Source of the DNA: Rhizobium sp. SL42
GTDB lineage: Bacteria > Pseudomonadota > Alphaproteobacteria > Rhizobiales > Rhizobiaceae
Direction: 5' to 3'
Assembly: GCF_021729845.1 (NCBI RefSeq)
Contig: NZ_CP063397.1
Location: forward strand, 572,001-636,000
DNA: 64,000 bases
The notes under the pieces were generated by a model. That model did not search any database, was not told the DNA's origin, and saw nothing but the letters and a program-made list of their open reading frames with translations. Both the position numbers and the translations under genes were made by a program. Shown one piece after another: positions 43,464 through 53,311 of the stretch (positions within the stretch are counted from its first letter, which is position 1; every line of letters begins with the position of its first letter).

Positions 43464-45080
43464 TCAGTGGCGGAAATGGCGAACGCCCGTGAACACCATG
43501 GTCACACCATGTTCGTCAGCCGCCGCGATCACTTCCTCGTCGCGCATCGAGCCACCCGGCTGGATAACCGCCGTTGCACCCGCCGCGATCGCAGCCAGCA
43601 AACCATCGGCGAAGGGATAAAAGGCTTCCGAGGCCACGGCAGCGCCCTTGGTCAGTGGCGTTGTCAGGCCAAGCGCCTTGGCGGCATCTTCCGCCTTGAG
43701 CGCTGCAATACGGGCGGAATCGACGCGGCTCATCTGTCCGGCACCGATACCGGCCGTCTGGCCGTTCTTGGCGTAGATGACCGCATTCGATTTGACGTGC
43801 TTGGCGATCTTGAAGGCAAATTTCATGTCTTCGAGTTCGGTTGCCGTCGGTGCGCGCTTGGTCACCACCTTGAGGTCGAGATCTTCGACAAGGATGTTGT
43901 CGCGGCTCTGCACCAGAAGGCCACCGGAAACCGTCTTCGCCATGAGGCCGCGCGAGCGCGGGTCGGGCAGGGCGCCGGTCGTCAGCAGGCGCAGATTGGG
44001 CTTTGCCGCGATGATCGCCTTGGCTTCATCGGTGACCGAGGGCGCAATGATGACTTCGGTGAACAGTTTGACGATTTCCTGCGCAGTCGCGGCATCCAGC
44101 ATCTGGTTGAGAGCGATAATGCCGCCGAAGGCGGAAACGGAATCGCAGGCGAGAGCACGCTGGTAAGCTTCGACCAGCGTCGAACCGGTCGCAACACCGC
44201 ACGGATTGGCATGCTTGATAATCGCGCAGGCCGGGCCATTTTCCGGCGCGAACTCGGCGACCAGCTCGAATGCGGCATCCGTGTCATTGATATTGTTGTA
44301 GGAGAGCTGTTTGCCCTGCAGCAGCGTCGCCGTGGCAACACCCGGGCGGTTTTCACCGGTGACATAGAAGCCGGCGCTCTGGTGCGGATTTTCGCCGTAG
44401 CGCATCTTTTCCTTCAATGCGCCACCAACCACTCGAAAAGCGGGCATCTCGATTTCCAGCGCCTCGGCAAACCAGTTGGAGATTGCCGCATCATAGGCAG
44501 CGGTCCGAGCGTAGGCCTTGGCCGCAAGGCGCTGACGGAGCGCATAGGTTGTCTGGCCGTCATTCTGCGACAAAGCCTCGATTACCTCGCCATAATCGGC
44601 AGAATCCGTCACTACGGTAACATAGGCGTGGTTTTTTGCCGATGCGCGGATCATCGCCGGACCGCCGATGTCGATATTCTCCACCGTCGTCGGATAGTCG
44701 CCGCCGGCAGCACGCACCTGCTCGAACGGGTAGAGATTGATCACCGAGAGATCGATTGCCTCAATGCCATGCGCTTTCATCGCCTCGACATGCTCGGCAT
44801 CGTCACGGATCGACAGCAACCCGCCATGCACCAGCGGATGCAGCGTCTTGACGCGACCGTCCATGATCTCTGGAAACCCGGTGATCTCCGATACGTCGGT
44901 CACCGGCAGGCCGGCAGCGGCAAGCGCCTTGTGCGTGCCGCCCGTCGACAACAGCAGAACGCCACGCTGGTGCAGCGCCTGGGCAAACTCGACGATCCCC
45001 GTCTTGTCGGAAACCGAAAGCAGGGCGGTGCGAACACGCACGAGGTCTGGGGCGGGAATTTTCTTGGAAACGACGGCCAT
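43464..45080 (-). CDS. purH: Bifunctional AICAR formyltransferase / IMP cyclohydrolase
   Basis: PurH performs the last two steps of purine synthesis, formylating AICAR and closing the ring to IMP. The 538-residue protein has the N-terminal MGS-like cyclohydrolase domain ([32 protein letters not shown], and [16 protein letters not shown]) to about residue 200. The transformylase domain carries the catalytic Lys-His pair in [11 protein letters not shown] and the [10 protein letters not shown] segment. Length is standard. The ATG at 45080 follows a GGAGC. It lies 94 bases after the heparinase-like gene on the same strand, as commonly seen in rhizobia. Confidence 0.97.
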   Translation of the reverse strand: MAVVSKKIPAPDLVRVRTALLSVSDKTGIVEFAQALHQRGVLLLSTGGTHKALAAAGLPVTDVSEITGFPEIMDGRVKTLHPLVHGGLLSIRDDAEHVEAMKAHGIEAIDLSVINLYPFEQVRAAGGDYPTTVENIDIGGPAMIRASAKNHAYVTVVTDSADYGEVIEALSQNDGQTTYALRQRLAAKAYARTAAYDAAISNWFAEALEIEMPAFRVVGGALKEKMRYGENPHQSAGFYVTGENRPGVATATLLQGKQLSYNNINDTDAAFELVAEFAPENGPACAIIKHANPCGVATGSTLVEAYQRALACDSVSAFGGIIALNQMLDAATAQEIVKLFTEVIIAPSVTDEAKAIIAAKPNLRLLTTGALPDPRSRGLMAKTVSGGLLVQSRDNILVEDLDLKVVTKRAPTATELEDMKFAFKIAKHVKSNAVIYAKNGQTAGIGAGQMSRVDSARIAALKAEDAAKALGLTTPLTKGAAVASEAFYPFADGLLAAIAAGATAVIQPGGSMRDEEVIAAADEHGVTMVFTGVRHFRH

Positions 45081-45174
45081 GGTTCAGCTCCGATCTGACG
45101 GGCGCCCGTCGAAAAGATCAGCATGACGAGCGCGATGCCGCCGCCTAGCACAGGTGGGCCGCAGAACCAACAGT

Positions 45175-46857
45175 CTATGCGTGATGCGCGAGAAACCAGC
45201 GTATTTCTGGGCCGTGGAAGGCAATTTCCAGCTGCTGCGATGGCCGGACGCCGGAGACATCGGCAAAAAAGATATCCTCGGCGATTTCGACCTCGCCGAC
45301 CGGGAGCGAAAAGACCCAGCTCTCGCCATCGGGTGCGACAAGGCGAACCCTGCGCTCGTCCATGCGCTCGACCGAGATGGCCGGATGAATATGGAACCGC
45401 GCGATCGCCGGTTCGGGCGGAAGGCCGGGGGCGGGCAATCCTTCGGGCAGAAGAAACCGGTCACGACCGGCAATCTTCGTACCGGTCTCGTTGATGCGCA
45501 CCTCGCGCTCATGCAGCACGCCGAAACGCGCCAGATAGCCGTCATGGCTCGCCGACAGCCGGTCGCTGCCGTCAGGACCGGTCTGTCGGGTGATCTCGAC
45601 CTTTGCCACGCCGGCAACCAATAGCGGACCGAGGAACGCGGATGACGAAATCCGGGCCGACGACATGTCGCCGATCGCCACCGTCGAATGGGCAGCCGTC
45701 GAGCGCGCCAGTTGGCGGAGCTTTTCTCCAGCGAAGCGGGGAGATCCGCTGTTGACGATAAAGCGATTGCGGCCCGACGATAGCTCGAGTGACAAGCAAC
45801 CTGCATGCGCGGTCCGTGACAGGGATCCCGGTGGTGGATGGCCGGTATCCAGCAGAAGCACCGTATCGCCACCTGAAAGACGCTGATAGGCGGCATGCGG
45901 CAAGGCCTTGAATGGCTGGCCCGCCGTTTCATCATAGCGCAGGACCGACATCAGGTCGGTGGCAAGTGTCGAACTGGCGCCATTGAACAGCGCAAGATCG
46001 CCACTGCTATGGCGGAAAAATCGCACGGCGGGATACATCCGGTCGATCGCAGGGATCAGGCGTTGCGGCACGTCGTGGCCGAGATTGATATATGTCTGGC
46101 GAAGCGGCAGCAGGTCGAAGAGGAGTTCGACCGCGGTCTGCGGATTGCGGGAGACATGGCTACCGTCCGGCAGGATCTGGCGTTCCAGTTCACGATTGAG
46201 CTGACGGCCTGCCCGCCGAATGGCCGAAGAGCGCGCTTCGGTTGAAATCGACGCCATCGCCAGCGCGATACGCGCCCGCAGACGCGGCAGTCCCTCCGGC
46301 AAAAAACCGGCAATGCGATGCAGATAGCCGATCTGATAACTGAGCGACGCCATGAAACGCCGATAGAAGCCGGCATCGGCATCCTGAAGCACGACCGGTG
46401 AATGCGAGAGCCAGGCAACGATGCGTTGCGCGACAACATCCGCGTCCCAGGCGACGCCCGTCACACGTCCGCCATGTAGATTGATCCATTGATCGACAAC
46501 CCAGCGGGCATTCTCGCAGGCCGCATGCGACTTGTCGGCGCGGATGTGGCGCAACCAGCCGAATCCATGCAGGCGCACAGCGAATTGCTGCGACGGCAGC
46601 TCAAGATCGAAGGGCGATTGTTGATCGGCGTCAAGCACGCGGCCGGCAAGCGGGTAACGCCCCTGGAAAATCTCTTCAGCCACGAATGGATCGATCGCCC
46701 GAAGGTCGGTCGGCGCGACGACCAGACGCATGGAACCAAAGCCGGCACGACCGCTGACCACAGGCAATGCCAGCGAAATTGCCAGCCCCGTTCTGCGCCA
46801 GCCCTCCGCAAAATACAGGGAGATCAGTCTCCGACGATCAGAAATTCGCATTCTCAT
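45175..46857 (-). CDS. Heparinase II/III family protein
   Basis: This 560-residue protein matches the heparinase II/III-like family, whose known members are polysaccharide lyases with an alpha-helical toroid and a C-terminal beta-sandwich. The helical part is about residues 30-290 (for example GVAWDADVVAQRIVAWLSHSP). The beta-sandwich begins near YQRLSGGDTVLLLDTG and includes HAGCLSLELSSGRNRFIVNSG, a family hallmark. No clear signal peptide is visible: the N-terminus is strongly basic with only a short hydrophobic stretch near residues 25-35. It may therefore act in the cytoplasm or be exported atypically. Its place between rsmB and purH is conserved in rhizobia; the substrate is unknown. Confidence 0.85.
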   Translation of the reverse strand: MRMRISDRRRLISLYFAEGWRRTGLAISLALPVVSGRAGFGSMRLVVAPTDLRAIDPFVAEEIFQGRYPLAGRVLDADQQSPFDLELPSQQFAVRLHGFGWLRHIRADKSHAACENARWVVDQWINLHGGRVTGVAWDADVVAQRIVAWLSHSPVVLQDADAGFYRRFMASLSYQIGYLHRIAGFLPEGLPRLRARIALAMASISTEARSSAIRRAGRQLNRELERQILPDGSHVSRNPQTAVELLFDLLPLRQTYINLGHDVPQRLIPAIDRMYPAVRFFRHSSGDLALFNGASSTLATDLMSVLRYDETAGQPFKALPHAAYQRLSGGDTVLLLDTGHPPPGSLSRTAHAGCLSLELSSGRNRFIVNSGSPRFAGEKLRQLARSTAAHSTVAIGDMSSARISSSAFLGPLLVAGVAKVEITRQTGPDGSDRLSASHDGYLARFGVLHEREVRINETGTKIAGRDRFLLPEGLPAPGLPPEPAIARFHIHPAISVERMDERRVRLVAPDGESWVFSLPVGEVEIAEDIFFADVSGVRPSQQLEIAFHGPEIRWFLAHHA

Positions 46858-46989
46858 TCCCGTTGCTGCGGCCGGTAACTATAAGTTTTCCAAGGAAAAT
46901 TCAGATAATCTTTAAGGCGCAAGCCGTCCTTCAAATCGCTTCATGACAAATCAGCCGATCGCAAAGGCAAAGTTCATAGCGACTAGGCC

Positions 46990-47010
46990 GACGGGCAAGG
47001 AACGCCCGTC
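46990..47010. repeat. Hairpin after rsmB
   Basis: GACGGGC (46990-46996) and GCCCGTC (47004-47010) form a perfect 7-base stem with a 7-base loop, 41 bases after the rsmB stop on the minus strand. There is no T-run, so it is at most a weak terminator. Confidence 0.4.
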
Positions 47011-47050
47011 AGCCAGTTTTCAGGTTCCAACAGTTTTATTGAATATTTCG

Positions 47051-48439
47051 CTAAGTTTTAGCAATTACGCAAGCGTAGAATCCATCGAGACCACCTTCAG
47101 CGTGCAACATCGCAGGCGTGGTACGGAATTCTCCGCGATCGCTGATCGCCGCCTCCATGCCTGGCCAATCCTCATTGCGAATCGGGACAAGCTTCAACTC
47201 CTGATGGTCAGCCAAAACCCGTTCCACGACCTGCTCTCCCTCGGAGGGATCGATGGAGCAGTTGGAGAAGACGATTCGTCCGCCCGGGGCGAGCAAGGTA
47301 ATGGCATGCCGAAGCAGCTTTTCCTGCAACGCGGCGAGCTTGGCGATGTCTTCGGCATCCTTGCTCCACAGGACATCGGGATGTCGGCGGGTGGTACCGG
47401 TTGATGAGCAGGGTGCATCGAGCAGGATGGCGTCGTAAACCTTGCCAGTATCGAGTTCCAGCAGATTGCTTGTGACGAATTCCGCAGAAAGACGAAGCCG
47501 CTCCAGGTTGGACTGAAGCCGCTTGAGACGGGACGCGGATTGCTCGACCGCAGTCACTTGCGCGCCAGCGAGCACAAGCTGAGCTGTTTTGCCGCCCGGT
47601 GCCGCACATAGATCGGCGACGCGCTTGCCGCTGAGGTCGCCGAAGAGCTTCGCCGGAATGCCGGCAGCGGCGTCCTGAACCCACCACTCGCCGTCCTCGA
47701 AACCTTCGAGCGAGGGAATGCTGCCCTTGAACGGTGCCAAGCGCACTGTGCCGGTCGGCAAGACCGTGCCGCCAAGCTTTTCGGCCCAGCTCTGAGCATC
47801 ACTCTTGACCGTGAGGTCAATCATCACCGGCTGCAGCTGTGCCTCGGCGATCGCCAGGGCATGATCCAGGCCGTAGACTGCGATCAGGCGTTTCAGGAAC
47901 CACTCCGGCATGCAGGGTATGTCATTGACCCATTCGAGCAGCGCTTCCTTCTCGCGCCCGACACGTCGCAGGATGGCGTTCACCAGCTTGGAAAAACGGC
48001 GGCTGCGCGGGTCGCGATTGGCCTGTTCGACGGCAAGATCGACGGCCGAGTGGTCCGGCACATCAAGATAGAGCATCTGCGCGGCGGCGACCACAAGCAG
48101 GTGATGCAGGGAGCGGGCGCCTTCCGGCAGAGGCGTGTCCAAGAGCTCATGCAGGATCGCTTCGATCCGCGGCAGATGGCGAAGTGCGCTATGCAGGATC
48201 GCACGAACCAGGCCGCGATCGGCTTCGTTCAGGGCCCTGAAAGCGGGATTGCCATGTTCTGCATCCAGCATGCCGTCAAGCGGTGTCTTGCGCTCGATCA
48301 CAGCCGCCAGCAGGCGCGATGCAGCGATACGCGCCTCCAGACCCGGTTTTGCCTCGGCCTGTTCCGTCGGACGGGATCCGCCATTGCCCTTGTGAAAGTG
48401 CTTCTGCGGTTTTCCCGGTGCTTTATCGTTCAAGACCAT
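47051..48439 (-). CDS. rsmB: 16S rRNA (cytosine967-C5)-methyltransferase RsmB
   Basis: RsmB methylates C967 of 16S rRNA. The 462-residue protein has a NusB-like N-terminal domain (about residues 35-170) and a C-terminal SAM-dependent methyltransferase domain. The AdoMet motif is CAAPGGKT (278-285), and the two catalytic cysteines are Cys344 in [10 protein letters not shown] and Cys394 in FSNCSI. I chose the ATG at 48439, which overlaps the end of htpX by ten bases; a frame from 48475 would extend further into htpX. The overlap indicates co-transcription htpX-rsmB. Confidence 0.94.
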   Translation of the reverse strand: MVLNDKAPGKPQKHFHKGNGGSRPTEQAEAKPGLEARIAASRLLAAVIERKTPLDGMLDAEHGNPAFRALNEADRGLVRAILHSALRHLPRIEAILHELLDTPLPEGARSLHHLLVVAAAQMLYLDVPDHSAVDLAVEQANRDPRSRRFSKLVNAILRRVGREKEALLEWVNDIPCMPEWFLKRLIAVYGLDHALAIAEAQLQPVMIDLTVKSDAQSWAEKLGGTVLPTGTVRLAPFKGSIPSLEGFEDGEWWVQDAAAGIPAKLFGDLSGKRVADLCAAPGGKTAQLVLAGAQVTAVEQSASRLKRLQSNLERLRLSAEFVTSNLLELDTGKVYDAILLDAPCSSTGTTRRHPDVLWSKDAEDIAKLAALQEKLLRHAITLLAPGGRIVFSNCSIDPSEGEQVVERVLADHQELKLVPIRNEDWPGMEAAISDRGEFRTTPAMLHAEGGLDGFYACVIAKT

Positions 48440-49392
48440 GGTCCTTTGGGCGGTTCGGAGTTGCCACGTCCCCATCCGGTATTCGGGACAGAGCGCGCTT
48501 TGGGCCTTGCATTAGCAGCGGGACTGGTTGGCGTCGATACCCCCGGCCCAATGTCGGTCATCGCCAACAGCGCTTCGATACGGTTGCGCGTGTCCGGATG
48601 GGTCGAAAACAGGTTGTCCATGCGCCGTCCGCTGAGTGGATTGATGATGAACATATGCGCCGTGGCCGGATTGCGCTCTGCATCCATGTTTTCGATATGC
48701 GATGCATCACCGGCAATTTTCTGCAATGCGGACGCGAGGCCCCGGGGATTGCCACAAATCTCGGCACCACGCCGGTCGGCGGCATATTCACGCGTTCGGC
48801 TGATTGCCATCTGAACCACCATCGCCGCAAGCGGCGCAACGATCATGGCGACGATAACGCCGATGAAACCGAACGGGCTGCTGCGCTCGTCGCGATTGCC
48901 TGAAAACAGGAAGGCGAAGTTCGACAGCATGGAGATTGCACCGGCGAGCGTCGCGGTAATCGTCATCGTCAGCGTATCGCGGTTTTCGATATGCGCCAGT
49001 TCGTGGGCCATCACGCCGGCGACTTCCTGAGGATTGAGACGCTGCAGCAAGCCGGTCGAGGCGGCAACGGCCGCATTCTGCGGATTGCGGCCGGTCGCGA
49101 ATGCATTTGGCTGCGGACTGTCGAAAACATAGACGCGCGGCATCGGCAGATTGGCATTGCGCGCCAGCTCCTTGACCATCAGGTAGAACTCGGGCGCAGT
49201 CCGCTCATCGACCTCTTGTGCCCGGTAGGAGGACAGAACCATTCGATCGGAGTTCCAGTAGGAAAAGAAGTTCATGCCCGCTGCGACGACGAATGCGATC
49301 ACCATCCCGCCGCGACCGCCAATCAGAAATCCGACGCCCATGAAGAGTGCCGTCATGAAGGCAAGCAGCATTGCCGTGCGCATGAAGTTCAT
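48430..49392 (-). CDS. htpX: Membrane zinc metalloprotease HtpX
   Basis: HtpX is an inner-membrane protease that degrades misfolded membrane proteins in concert with FtsH. The 320-residue protein begins with two membrane spans (about residues 5-23 and 29-46). It carries the zinc motif HELAH (130-134) with the third ligand Glu further on in [18 protein letters not shown]. Two more hydrophobic segments lie near 146-166 and 178-200. The C-terminal tail ([13 protein letters not shown]) overlaps rsmB. Upstream at 49451-49478 a TTGAAA followed by TTTAAAT with a 15-base spacer resembles a heat-shock sigma-32 promoter, which would fit its known regulation elsewhere. Confidence 0.95.
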   Translation of the reverse strand: MNFMRTAMLLAFMTALFMGVGFLIGGRGGMVIAFVVAAGMNFFSYWNSDRMVLSSYRAQEVDERTAPEFYLMVKELARNANLPMPRVYVFDSPQPNAFATGRNPQNAAVAASTGLLQRLNPQEVAGVMAHELAHIENRDTLTMTITATLAGAISMLSNFAFLFSGNRDERSSPFGFIGVIVAMIVAPLAAMVVQMAISRTREYAADRRGAEICGNPRGLASALQKIAGDASHIENMDAERNPATAHMFIINPLSGRRMDNLFSTHPDTRNRIEALLAMTDIGPGVSTPTSPAANARPKARSVPNTGWGRGNSEPPKGPWS

Positions 49393-49515
49393 GTCCTGCT
49401 CCTCCGAGCTACATGTTCGGCAACGGGCCTGTTGCCGATTTCACCTGTTGATTTAAAAAGCAGCAATGCCAATTTCAATGTTTGCGCATAAAAACCGCGA
49501 AATAGAGGTCTCATC

Positions 49516-49722
49516 ATGTCAGACGATCAGGAACAGGAAGGCGTGGTAGGGGAACCACCCCGCGAACTGAGCCCGGCAGCCAAGCGCGCCCTTGCCGAAG
49601 CCGAGGAACGGCGCAAGCAGCAAACGCCCACAGAACCCCAGCCGGAAATCGGCGGTAGAGGCGGCGCTGATCCGGCACGCTTTGGCGACTGGGAAATCAA
49701 GGGACGCGCTATCGACTTCTAG
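49516..49722 (+). CDS. SDHAF4-like succinate dehydrogenase assembly factor (DUF1674)
   Basis: This 68-residue protein is the bacterial counterpart of SDHAF4/Sdh8, which binds flavinated SdhA and protects it before complex II is assembled. The C-terminus GGADPARFGDWEIKGRAIDF is the family signature; the N-terminal half is charged and disordered-looking. GAGG precedes the ATG by eight bases. The sdh genes are not nearby, so it acts in trans. It is divergent from htpX and is followed by the nuclease gene, which seems to have its own promoter. Confidence 0.88.
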   Translation: MSDDQEQEGVVGEPPRELSPAAKRALAEAEERRKQQTPTEPQPEIGGRGGADPARFGDWEIKGRAIDF

Positions 49723-49738
49723 TCTGAAAATATACCTA

Positions 49739-49767
49739 TTGATCACGTCAAGATATCGGAATATATT
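49739..49767 (+). promoter_or_regulatory. Predicted sigma-70 promoter of the nuclease gene
   Basis: TTGATC (49739-49744), a 17-base spacer and TATATT (49762-49767) form a near-consensus promoter. The -10 ends six bases before the nuclease ATG at 49774, which lacks a Shine-Dalgarno sequence, so transcription would begin at or next to the start codon. Confidence 0.6.
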
Positions 49768-49773
49768 CCTTTC

Positions 49774-50226
49774 ATGCTCCGATATCACACTCCCTGGCTG
49801 GTCTTGCTGACGCTGACGCTTTCGGCGGGGCAGTGTCATGCCGGCCAGACGCTTGACGGTCCTGTATCGGCCCAGGTCGTGCGGGTCATCGATGGAGACA
49901 CCATTCTCGTTGAGGCAATGCCATGGCCTGATCATCGCATCAGCACCTATGTCCGCTTGCGAGGCATTGATGCGCCGGAGCTGAAATCGCGTTGCCCAGC
50001 TTTCCGCGAGGCTGCGAGAGAAGCGCAGGATCAGTTGACCGAATTCATGTCCGGCCAGGAGCAGGTCTCCCTGACTGACATATCAGGCGACAAATATTTC
50101 GGTCGCGTTGTGGCTAAACTGATTTTGGCTGACGGTCGAAGCGCAGCCGATCTGCTGCTTGAGGCGGGACTTGTCGAACCCTATGCCGGCAGGACAAAAC
50201 CCCGTCACCATTGCCCGGACACATAG
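49774..50226 (+). CDS. Secreted thermonuclease (SNase-like)
   Basis: This 150-residue protein has a signal peptide (residues 1-23, cleavage after CHA) and a staphylococcal-nuclease fold. The catalytic and calcium-binding residues can be matched: Asp40 in VIDGDTI, Arg61, Asp66 and Glu69 in VRLRGIDAPE, and Arg111 in DKYFGRVVAKL. All are present, so it should be an active Ca2+-dependent DNA/RNA nuclease in the periplasm or medium, though specificity is not known. The predicted promoter lies immediately upstream and suggests a leaderless message. It ends at a bidirectional terminator shared with acs. Confidence 0.87.
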   Translation: MLRYHTPWLVLLTLTLSAGQCHAGQTLDGPVSAQVVRVIDGDTILVEAMPWPDHRISTYVRLRGIDAPELKSRCPAFREAAREAQDQLTEFMSGQEQVSLTDISGDKYFGRVVAKLILADGRSAADLLLEAGLVEPYAGRTKPRHHCPDT

Positions 50227-50261
50227 AAACGGAGCGCCCCGAAGACCGGACACCCGATGCA

Positions 50262-50293
50262 AAAAGGGCCCCTTGCGATCAAGGAGCCCTTTT
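50262..50293. terminator. Bidirectional terminator between nuclease and acs
   Basis: AAAAGGGC-c-CCTTG (50262-50275) pairs with CAAGG-a-GCCCTTTT (50280-50293) around loop CGAT, with one mismatch. Its A- and T-runs suit both convergent genes. Confidence 0.88.
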
Positions 50294-50313
50294 CTTCCAA
50301 GGCAGGCTGCTGA

Positions 50314-52266
50314 TCAGGCGCTGCGATTTTGACGGTTGTCGATCAGGTCATCGACGACGGCCGGATCCGCCAGCGTCGATGTGTCTCCGAGCGCACCGAA
50401 ATCATCCTCCGCAATCTTGCGCAGGATGCGCCGCATGATCTTGCCGGAACGGGTTTTCGGCAGACCTGGAGCAAACTGGATCTTGTCAGGCGTTGCGATC
50501 GGGCCAATCTCGGTGCGGACATGTTTGACCAGATCCTGGCGCAGCGCATCCGTTCCGTCATGTCCCGCCATCAGGGTGACATAACAATAGATGCCCTGGC
50601 CCTTGATGCCATGCGGATAGCCGACCACGGCGGCCTCGGAAACGAGATGATGCGAAACCAGTGCCGATTCGACCTCGGCGGTTCCAAGCCTGTGGCCGGA
50701 GACGTTGAGCACGTCATCGACGCGACCAGTGATCCAGTAATAGCCATCCTCGTCGCGCCGGCAGCCGTCGCCGGTGAAATATTTCCCCTTATAGGTCGAG
50801 AAATAGGTCTGCACATAGCGTTCATGATCACCATAGACCGAGCGGGCCTGGCCCGGCCAGCTGTCGGTGATGCAGAGATTGCCGTCCGCAGCCCCCTCCA
50901 GCACATTGCCTTCATTGTCGACGAGTTCCGGCTTGATGCCGAAGAAGGGGAGGGTGGCCGAACCGGGTTTCAACGCGGTTGCACCCGGCAGCGGCGTAAT
51001 CATGATCCCACCGGTTTCGGTCTGCCACCAAGTGTCGACAACCGGGCAACGCTGGTCGCCGACCACGTTGTAGTACCATTCCCAGGCTTCCGGATTGATC
51101 GGCTCGCCAACGGAGCCGAGCAGTCTGAGGCTCGAGCGTGAGGAACGCTTCACGAACTCGTCGCCCACACCCATGAGCGAACGGATGGCGGTTGGCGCCG
51201 TATAGAAGATGTTGACCTTGTGCTTGTCGATCACCTCCCAGAAACGACCCTGATCGGGGAAATTCGGCACACCTTCGAACATCAGCGTCGTCGCGCAATT
51301 CGCAAGCGGACCATAGACGATATAGGAATGGCCGGTCACCCAGCCGACATCGGCCGTACACCAGTAGACCTCGCCATCGTGATAATCGAAGACATATTCA
51401 TGCGTCATCGAGGCATAGACGAGATAGCCTCCCGTCGTATGCATCACGCCCTTGGGCTTGCCCGTCGAGCCTGACGTATAAAGGATGAAAAGCGGATCTT
51501 CGGCCTTCATCTTCACCGGTGGGCAATCGCCCTTCACCGTGACGACTTCCTGGTGATACCAGACGTCGCGGCCGGGAGCCCAGCCGATCTTGCCGCCCGT
51601 GCGCCGCACGACCAAAACCTTGTTGACGATCACATACTGTTTGGCAGCAATGTCGATGGCGATATCGGTGTTTTCCTTGAGCGCCACCGGCTTGCCGCCA
51701 CGCACGCCTTCATCGCAGGTGATGACGAAGGTCGATTCGCAGTCGACGATGCGTCCGGCCAGTGCTTCCGGCGAAAAGCCTCCAAAGACCACCGAGTGGA
51801 TTGCGCCGATACGGGCACAGGCGAGCATCGCATAAGTCGCCTCCGGGATCATCGGCATGTAGATGGTGACGCGATCACCCTTCTTCACGCCGTGCTTCTT
51901 CAGCACATTCGCCATCCGGCAGACGTGATCATAGAGTTCGTTATAGGTGATCTTCTTGTCGATATAGGGATTGTCACCTTCCCAGATGATCGCCACCCGT
52001 TCGCCATTGGTTTTCAGATGGCGATCGATGCAATTGTAGGAGACGTTGGTCAGGCCGTCTTCGAACCACTTGACCGGGACCTTGCCCCTGAAAGAGGTGT
52101 TCTTGACCTTGGTATAAGGCTTGAACCAATCGATACGCTTGCCGTGCTTGCCCCAGAATTTTTCGGGATCCTCGATGCTTTCCTCGTACCACTTGCGATA
52201 CTTGTCTTCGTCGATCAGGGCCTGGGCTTTCGCCGACTTGAGCACCGGATAGGTCTTGGCTGACAT
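50314..52266 (-). CDS. acs: Acetyl-CoA synthetase
   Basis: Acs activates acetate to acetyl-CoA via an acetyl-AMP intermediate. The 650-residue protein has the adenylate-forming motifs [19 protein letters not shown] and [10 protein letters not shown], and the C-terminal [15 protein letters not shown]. In that last motif, the lysine of SGK is catalytic for adenylation and the usual target of reversible acetylation. The full N-terminal ACS extension ([30 protein letters not shown]) distinguishes it from medium-chain synthetases. GAGGAGG-type sequence precedes the ATG at 52266; 22 extra in-frame upstream residues are not used. It is divergent from trcR. Confidence 0.96.
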   Translation of the reverse strand: MSAKTYPVLKSAKAQALIDEDKYRKWYEESIEDPEKFWGKHGKRIDWFKPYTKVKNTSFRGKVPVKWFEDGLTNVSYNCIDRHLKTNGERVAIIWEGDNPYIDKKITYNELYDHVCRMANVLKKHGVKKGDRVTIYMPMIPEATYAMLACARIGAIHSVVFGGFSPEALAGRIVDCESTFVITCDEGVRGGKPVALKENTDIAIDIAAKQYVIVNKVLVVRRTGGKIGWAPGRDVWYHQEVVTVKGDCPPVKMKAEDPLFILYTSGSTGKPKGVMHTTGGYLVYASMTHEYVFDYHDGEVYWCTADVGWVTGHSYIVYGPLANCATTLMFEGVPNFPDQGRFWEVIDKHKVNIFYTAPTAIRSLMGVGDEFVKRSSRSSLRLLGSVGEPINPEAWEWYYNVVGDQRCPVVDTWWQTETGGIMITPLPGATALKPGSATLPFFGIKPELVDNEGNVLEGAADGNLCITDSWPGQARSVYGDHERYVQTYFSTYKGKYFTGDGCRRDEDGYYWITGRVDDVLNVSGHRLGTAEVESALVSHHLVSEAAVVGYPHGIKGQGIYCYVTLMAGHDGTDALRQDLVKHVRTEIGPIATPDKIQFAPGLPKTRSGKIMRRILRKIAEDDFGALGDTSTLADPAVVDDLIDNRQNRSA

Positions 52267-52393
52267 GAACTCCTCCTCATTTAACGGCCAGGACTGTCGA
52301 ACTGGGGACCGTCCTCCTCGGGCCTCTTGCACCCATTCTTATCAACTCAGATGCGTCCAGCAATTAGACAAAGGTCATTCGTTACTTCGCGAA

Positions 52394-52422
52394 TTGCAAT
52401 TTCGTTACATAATCTGTATAAG
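52394..52422 (+). promoter_or_regulatory. Predicted sigma-70 promoter of trcR
   Basis: TTGCAA (52394-52399), a 17-base spacer and TATAAG (52417-52422) lie 78 bases before the trcR start codon, giving a predicted leader of about 70 bases. Confidence 0.55.
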
Positions 52423-52499
52423 GACGCCGAATTCCCGGAAATAGTGGTTTAAACCCACGGCTCGCGACAACCGGCGCGGACCACAGAAGGATTGTATCC

Positions 52500-53207
52500 A
52501 TGGCACAGACACTGCTTATGCCGAAGGCAACGGCCGTATGGCTCGTCGACAATACCGCGCTGTCATTCGACCAGATCGCGCAGTTTTGCAAACTGCATCC
52601 GCTCGAAGTCAAGGCGATTGCCGATGGTGAAGCGGCGCAGGGCATCAAGGGTCTGGACCCGATCGCAACGGGCCAGCTGTCACGCGACGAAATCGCGCGG
52701 GCGGAAAAGGACGTGAACTACAAGCTGAAGATTTCCGAGCCAAAGGTTCGCGTTCCGGAATCCAAGCGCCGTGGCCCGCGTTATACCCCGGTCTCCAAGC
52801 GTCAGGATCGCCCGAACGCAATTCTCTGGCTGGTCCGCAACCACTCGGAACTGAAGGACGCCCAGATCTCCCGTCTGGTGGGAACGACAAAATCGACCAT
52901 CGAGCAGATCCGCGAGCGCACCCACTGGAACTCGACCAACCTGACCCCGATGGATCCGGTGACGCTCGGGCTCTGCAGCCAGATCGACCTCGACCTGGAA
53001 GTTGAGAAGGCCTCCAAGGGTCGTCCGCTGCCGACAGCTGCCGAACTCGGCGCCACCCTGCAGGCCGCCACCGAGACTGAAAACCTCGACTACGGCTATG
53101 GCCACGACCGCGATGAAGAAAAGACGATCGACGCCAACGCGGTCTTCGCAAAGCTGCAGTCGCTCAAGTCTGACCGCAACAAGGACGAGGACGAAGATCA
53201 ATACTGA
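52500..53207 (+). CDS. trcR: DUF1013 cell-cycle regulator TrcR
   Basis: This 235-residue protein is the alphaproteobacterial DUF1013 protein, named TrcR in Caulobacter and Sinorhizobium, where it is cell-cycle regulated and tracks with RNA polymerase. Helix-turn-helix-like segments are visible, for example LSFDQIAQFCKLHPLEVKAIADG (about residues 21-43) and LKDAQISRLVGTTKSTIEQIRER (about 117-139). The acidic C-terminal tail is DKDEDEDQY-like. There is no membrane or export signal. The gene is flanked by its own promoter and terminator and lies between the acetyl- and propionyl-CoA synthetase genes without sharing a transcript. Confidence 0.93.
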   Translation: MAQTLLMPKATAVWLVDNTALSFDQIAQFCKLHPLEVKAIADGEAAQGIKGLDPIATGQLSRDEIARAEKDVNYKLKISEPKVRVPESKRRGPRYTPVSKRQDRPNAILWLVRNHSELKDAQISRLVGTTKSTIEQIRERTHWNSTNLTPMDPVTLGLCSQIDLDLEVEKASKGRPLPTAAELGATLQAATETENLDYGYGHDRDEEKTIDANAVFAKLQSLKSDRNKDEDEDQY

Positions 53208-53235
53208 TCGTCCCCGACAGGTTGCCTTAAAAATT

Positions 53236-53266
53236 AGCCCCGGTCGCATCATCGCCCGGGGCTTTT
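53236..53266 (+). terminator. Terminator of trcR
   Basis: AGCCCCGG (53236-53243) pairs with CCGGGGCT (53256-53263) around a 12-base loop and is followed by TTT, 28 bases after the stop codon. Confidence 0.85.
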
Positions 53267-53311
53267 CTTTGTCGAGGCTGGTTCCAGCCATCCGACGCGC
53301 CTGATGACACA

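Noticed and set aside
43467..45098. A 543-residue plus-strand frame opposite purH
   Set aside because: purH is certain on the minus strand, and the transcript from the UMF1 gene terminates just before this frame.
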